DNA of 64,000 bases from Megasphaera coli (GTDB lineage: Bacteria; Bacillota; Negativicutes; Veillonellales; Megasphaeraceae), in assembly GCF_900095855.1 (NCBI RefSeq), contig NZ_FMIY01000002.1, forward strand, positions 611,322-675,321, written 5' to 3'. The notes under the pieces are model-generated. The model was not told where the DNA came from, ran no database searches, and saw only the letters and a list, made by a program, of their open reading frames with translations. Shown in pieces: positions 61,263-64,000 of the stretch. The number at the start of each line of letters is the position of its first letter. Positions within the stretch are counted from its first letter, which is position 1. The position numbers were made by a program, and so were the translations under genes.

Positions 61263-62336
61263 CTATTCCTGTGTTCGCATTTTTTGACGCGCCGCAGCGA
61301 GGACACGCTCAATGAGCGCCTCATCGCCGAGGCCGTCGATGACGGGGCGTATATTCGATTCGACGATAATCAGCTGGGCGCCCTTTTCACTGAAGCCGCG
61401 ACTCATGAGGTAATAGAGTTTATCCTTGTCAATCTGGCCGGCGCTGCTGGCGTGATCGCCTTCGAGGTCATCTTCCTTGCAAAGAAGCAGCGGCAGCGAC
61501 ACGGAGTGTACATGAGGGCTCAAAAGCAGGCATTCGTCCGTTTCCGAACCGACGGCCTTGCGGCAGCCCCGCAAGAAGTCGAGAGTGCCGCGGAAATTTT
61601 TCTTCGACCGGTCACAGAGAGCGCCTGTCGTCAAAATATCGGCGTGAGATTTCTCCCCTTTTTGCAGAACCCAATAAGAAAAGTCAAGGACCTGATCCTC
61701 GCTGCCTACATACATGGCATGGCTTTTGAACTTGCTTTCCGCCTCATCCAAATCCGTGCGGTAATAAAGAACGGCTTCTTTCGCACCCATTTCGGCACTT
61801 ACATAGTTCACTTCGCTGTCTTTAGCCGAGCGCACATAGCGGTGCTCAATATGGCGGACTGCCGGACCGTTGAACTGAACTTTCTTGACGGTGACCTTCG
61901 CTCTTGCGGCGGCTTCAATGTATTCGGCAATGTTCACGTAGCCGTCGGGAGCATCTCCTTCAAAGAGGATGTATACCTCCACCTCGCTGTCTTCAGCCGC
62001 TTCTATTTTGAGCTGGCCCATAAGAGCGGGCATGTCTTTACTTATTTCATAGGTCAGACGAACCGTACCCTTACCGTTCTCGGGCACCGTAATGACACAG
62101 CCGTTCATACTGTGATTCAGCGCTTCGCGCAGCGCCTCCCGGCCGGCACCGGTGAAATCGCCCAAATCGTCCAGGCCGTTGCCCCGATAAAAGGAGACCT
62201 TTACGTCGCCTTCATGTGTTTCCTTTATGTCAACTGACGGAAGATACGGCACGTCGTACCCGTCCAGTTCCAAATGATTGACCTTCATCCAACGAAAGGT
62301 GGGACGAGGAAGTTCGTTGTAATTTACCTTACGCAT
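61263..62336 (-). CDS. sufD: Fe-S cluster assembly protein SufD
   Basis: 357 residues, right-handed beta-helix paralogue of SufB; part of the SufBC2D scaffold. The C-terminal block HSVSLPLLLCKEDDLEGDHASSAGQIDKDKLYYLMSRGFSEKGAQLIIVE (in segments) is typical of SufB/SufD. Shorter than E. coli SufD (423), mainly in the N-terminal helical region. The start follows sufB by 11 nt. Confidence 0.93.
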   Translation of the reverse strand: MRKVNYNELPRPTFRWMKVNHLELDGYDVPYLPSVDIKETHEGDVKVSFYRGNGLDDLGDFTGAGREALREALNHSMNGCVITVPENGKGTVRLTYEISKDMPALMGQLKIEAAEDSEVEVYILFEGDAPDGYVNIAEYIEAAARAKVTVKKVQFNGPAVRHIEHRYVRSAKDSEVNYVSAEMGAKEAVLYYRTDLDEAESKFKSHAMYVGSEDQVLDFSYWVLQKGEKSHADILTTGALCDRSKKNFRGTLDFLRGCRKAVGSETDECLLLSPHVHSVSLPLLLCKEDDLEGDHASSAGQIDKDKLYYLMSRGFSEKGAQLIIVESNIRPVIDGLGDEALIERVLAAARQKMRTQE

Positions 62337-62347
62337 CGTGCCACTCC

Positions 62348-63778
62348 TTATTTCAGGGAACCTTTCAGTTCCAAATTAATCAAATTATTCATTTCTACGG
62401 CATATTCCAAGGGCAGGGCCTTGGAGACCGGTTCGACAAAGCCGCGTACCAGCATGGCTCTCGCTTCGTCCTCACTGAGGCCGCGGCTCATGAGATAATA
62501 AACGGCTTCGTCCGAAATACGGCCGATTTTCGCTTCGTGCCCCAAGTCAATGTTGTCGTTGCGCACGTCGATGACGGGAATTGTATCGGACTGGGAAATT
62601 TCATCCAACATGAGCGATTCGCAGCTGACGTTGGATTTGGCGCCTTCCGCCTTTTCACCGATGACGACGGCACCGCGGTAGATACAGACACCGCCGCCCT
62701 TGGAAAGAGATTTGGAATCGATATTGCTCGTCGTATTCGGCGCATTGTGGACAACCTTGGAGCCGGTGTCGAGAAACTGACCTGCCCCGGCAAAGGTAAC
62801 GCCCGTAAATTCGCAGTGTGCCCCTTCCCCCTGGAGGATAGTCATGGGATAGAGGCAGGACGTATGTGAGCCGAAGGAACCCGTGACCCAGTTCATAGTC
62901 CCGTTTTTGCCGACAATGGAGCGTTTTGTGTTCATGTTATACATATTCTTCGACCAGTTCTCAATGGTCGAATACGTCAAGGTCGCGTCGTCGCCGATGA
63001 AGAGTTCTACAGCGCCGGCATGCAGGTTGGCCACGTTGTATTTCGGTGCCGAACAGCCTTCGATAAAGTGCACCTTCGCACCCTTTTCAACAATGATCAG
63101 CGTGTGCTCGAACTGGCCCGCACCGGGAGCATTGAGGCGAAAATAGCTTTGCAGCGGAATTTCCACATTTACACCTTCAGGCACGTAAACGAAAGATCCG
63201 CCCGACCAGACGGCGCCGTGCAGGGCTGCGAATTTGTGGTCCGTCGGCGGAATAAGCTTCATAAAATGCTTGCGCACAATGTCTTCGTATTCCCTCAAAG
63301 CCGCATCAAAGTCCGTATATATGACGCCCTGCCTGACCAGCTCTTCTTGAATGCTGTGGTAGACCACTTCCGAGTCGTACTGGGCACCGACGCCGGCAAG
63401 GGACGTCTTTTCCGCTTCGGGAATGCCCAGGCGGTCGAAGGTATCGCGAATATCTTCGGGCACGTCTTCCCATCTGGCTTTCATATCCGAGTTGGGGCGC
63501 ACATAGGTAACGATATTGTCCATTTCGAGTTCGCTGATGTCCGGCCCCCATTCGGGATAGTCAATTTTATAGAAAAGTTCCAGCGACTGAAGGCGCTTTT
63601 GCAGCATCCAGTCTGGCTCGTCTTTTTGGGCCGATATTTCCCGCACGATTTTTTCGGTCAAACCGGCCTGCGTTTTATAGGAATAGTTGAAGTCTTTTTT
63701 AAAGTTATACACATTGCCGAAGTCGGAAAAAGCCTCTACTTTTTCCCGTGCCTTCGCAAATCGCTTTTCTTCCGCCAT
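62348..63778 (-). CDS. sufB: Fe-S cluster assembly scaffold SufB
   Basis: 476 residues, close to the standard size. Contains HFMKLIPPTDHKFAALHGAVWSGGSFVYVPEGV in parts, VHFIEGCSAPKYNVANLHAGAVEL, the CESLMLDEISQSDTIPVIDVRN segment with the conserved cysteine, and SRGLSEDEARAMLVRGFVEP. The main scaffold on which Fe-S clusters are built, with SufC as ATPase. It begins 3 nt after the sufC stop. Confidence 0.97.
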   Translation of the reverse strand: MAEEKRFAKAREKVEAFSDFGNVYNFKKDFNYSYKTQAGLTEKIVREISAQKDEPDWMLQKRLQSLELFYKIDYPEWGPDISELEMDNIVTYVRPNSDMKARWEDVPEDIRDTFDRLGIPEAEKTSLAGVGAQYDSEVVYHSIQEELVRQGVIYTDFDAALREYEDIVRKHFMKLIPPTDHKFAALHGAVWSGGSFVYVPEGVNVEIPLQSYFRLNAPGAGQFEHTLIIVEKGAKVHFIEGCSAPKYNVANLHAGAVELFIGDDATLTYSTIENWSKNMYNMNTKRSIVGKNGTMNWVTGSFGSHTSCLYPMTILQGEGAHCEFTGVTFAGAGQFLDTGSKVVHNAPNTTSNIDSKSLSKGGGVCIYRGAVVIGEKAEGAKSNVSCESLMLDEISQSDTIPVIDVRNDNIDLGHEAKIGRISDEAVYYLMSRGLSEDEARAMLVRGFVEPVSKALPLEYAVEMNNLINLELKGSLK

Positions 63779-63781
63779 CGC

Positions 63782-64000
63782 CTACGCCCCCCGGTTCACT
63801 TGCGCTCTGAAGCCGTCGTACCCGTTCGCTTCAATAGCCGCGATGAGAGACGCATCACCGGTCTTGACGATCTTGCCGTCAATGAGAATGTGGACGAAGT
63901 CGGGATGCAGTCGCTGCAGGATTTCGCTGTGATGCGTGATGACCATAACGGCGTTGTCGGCGTTATGATACTTCGACACGGTTTCCGATACGATGCGAAC
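63782..64000 (-). CDS. sufC: Fe-S assembly ATPase SufC (5' part outside window)
   Basis: The last 72 codons only; the gene continues past the right edge. Visible: the H-loop region VMVITHHSEILQRLHPDFVHIL and the closing GKIVKTGDASLIAAIEANGYDGF, both typical of SufC. First gene, as far as can be seen, of sufCBDSU; this order differs from B. subtilis sufCDSUB. Confidence 0.93.
   Translation of the reverse strand, partial: VRIVSETVSKYHNADNAVMVITHHSEILQRLHPDFVHILIDGKIVKTGDASLIAAIEANGYDGFRAQVNRGA

Noticed and set aside
1-64000. CRISPR array, insertion sequence, integrase or prophage
   Set aside because: No regularly spaced repeats, transposase, integrase or phage structural motifs were found on either strand.

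Overview
The window reads as chromosome of a Gram-negative-staining (diderm) Firmicute of the Negativicutes, most likely Megasphaera or a close Veillonellaceae relative. I infer this from three tandem OmpM-type porins that carry an S-layer-homology domain and end in an aromatic residue, from butyryl-CoA dehydrogenase and EtfAB proteins that match my memory of the Megasphaera elsdenii proteins almost motif for motif, and from Firmicute operon logic (T-box on thrS, Prp protease between L21 and L27, smc-ftsY, trmK-nif3). No prophage, insertion sequence or CRISPR array was seen.

Layout. 1-5 kb: smc-ftsY-yhcH (minus strand). 5-6 kb: a CorA-family transporter. 6-10 kb: thrS (T-box controlled)-rbgA-rnhB. 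10-13 kb: threonine deaminase, amino-acid permease and RidA, which look like a threonine/serine breakdown module. 13.5-16.6 kb: bcd-etfB-etfA, the electron-bifurcating butyryl-CoA dehydrogenase complex. 17-22.7 kb: a SpoVB/MurJ-like flippase, a polysaccharide deacetylase, an aldo/keto reductase with a divergent LysR regulator, and an ECF vitamin-transporter S component with a long leader. 22.9-30.7 kb: rplU-prp-rpmA, an AMIN-amidase, acpS-nnr, aspartate kinase, and a divergent pyruvate-kinase-like protein. 30.7-33.4 kb: RNase P RNA, trmK-nif3-thiE, and a CAU-anticodon tRNA. 33.5-38.4 kb: a second etfBA pair, a polar amino-acid ABC importer without its binding protein, pfkA and aroK.

38.6-46.1 kb is one minus-strand type IV pilus operon: pilB, pilT, pilC, major pilin, a short prepilin peptidase, four pseudopilin-like genes, a PilM-PilN fusion and a PilO-like gene, with no secretin. 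It is followed by a divergent AsmA/TamB-like envelope protein and tRNA-Ser(CGA). 48.2-52.9 kb holds the three ompM genes. Each has its own sigma-A-type promoter and a leader that starts with a stem-loop whose loop is conserved although its stem is not; each leader also contains a conserved box with a Shine-Dalgarno sequence and an ATG. This leader is the best candidate here for an undescribed regulatory element. 53-57.4 kb: a Nudix CoA pyrophosphatase, leuS, and a HigBA-type toxin-antitoxin pair bracketed by two copies of an intergenic repeat. 57.4-64 kb: a GH18 glycosidase, lgt, and the sufCBDSU iron-sulfur cluster operon, cut by the window end.

Functionally the region joins fermentative energy metabolism (two ETF systems, BCD, threonine deamination, Fe-S assembly) to diderm envelope functions (OmpM, AsmA-like protein, pili, amidase, lipoprotein transferase). 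Gene names rest on motif recognition by eye; no database search was possible.
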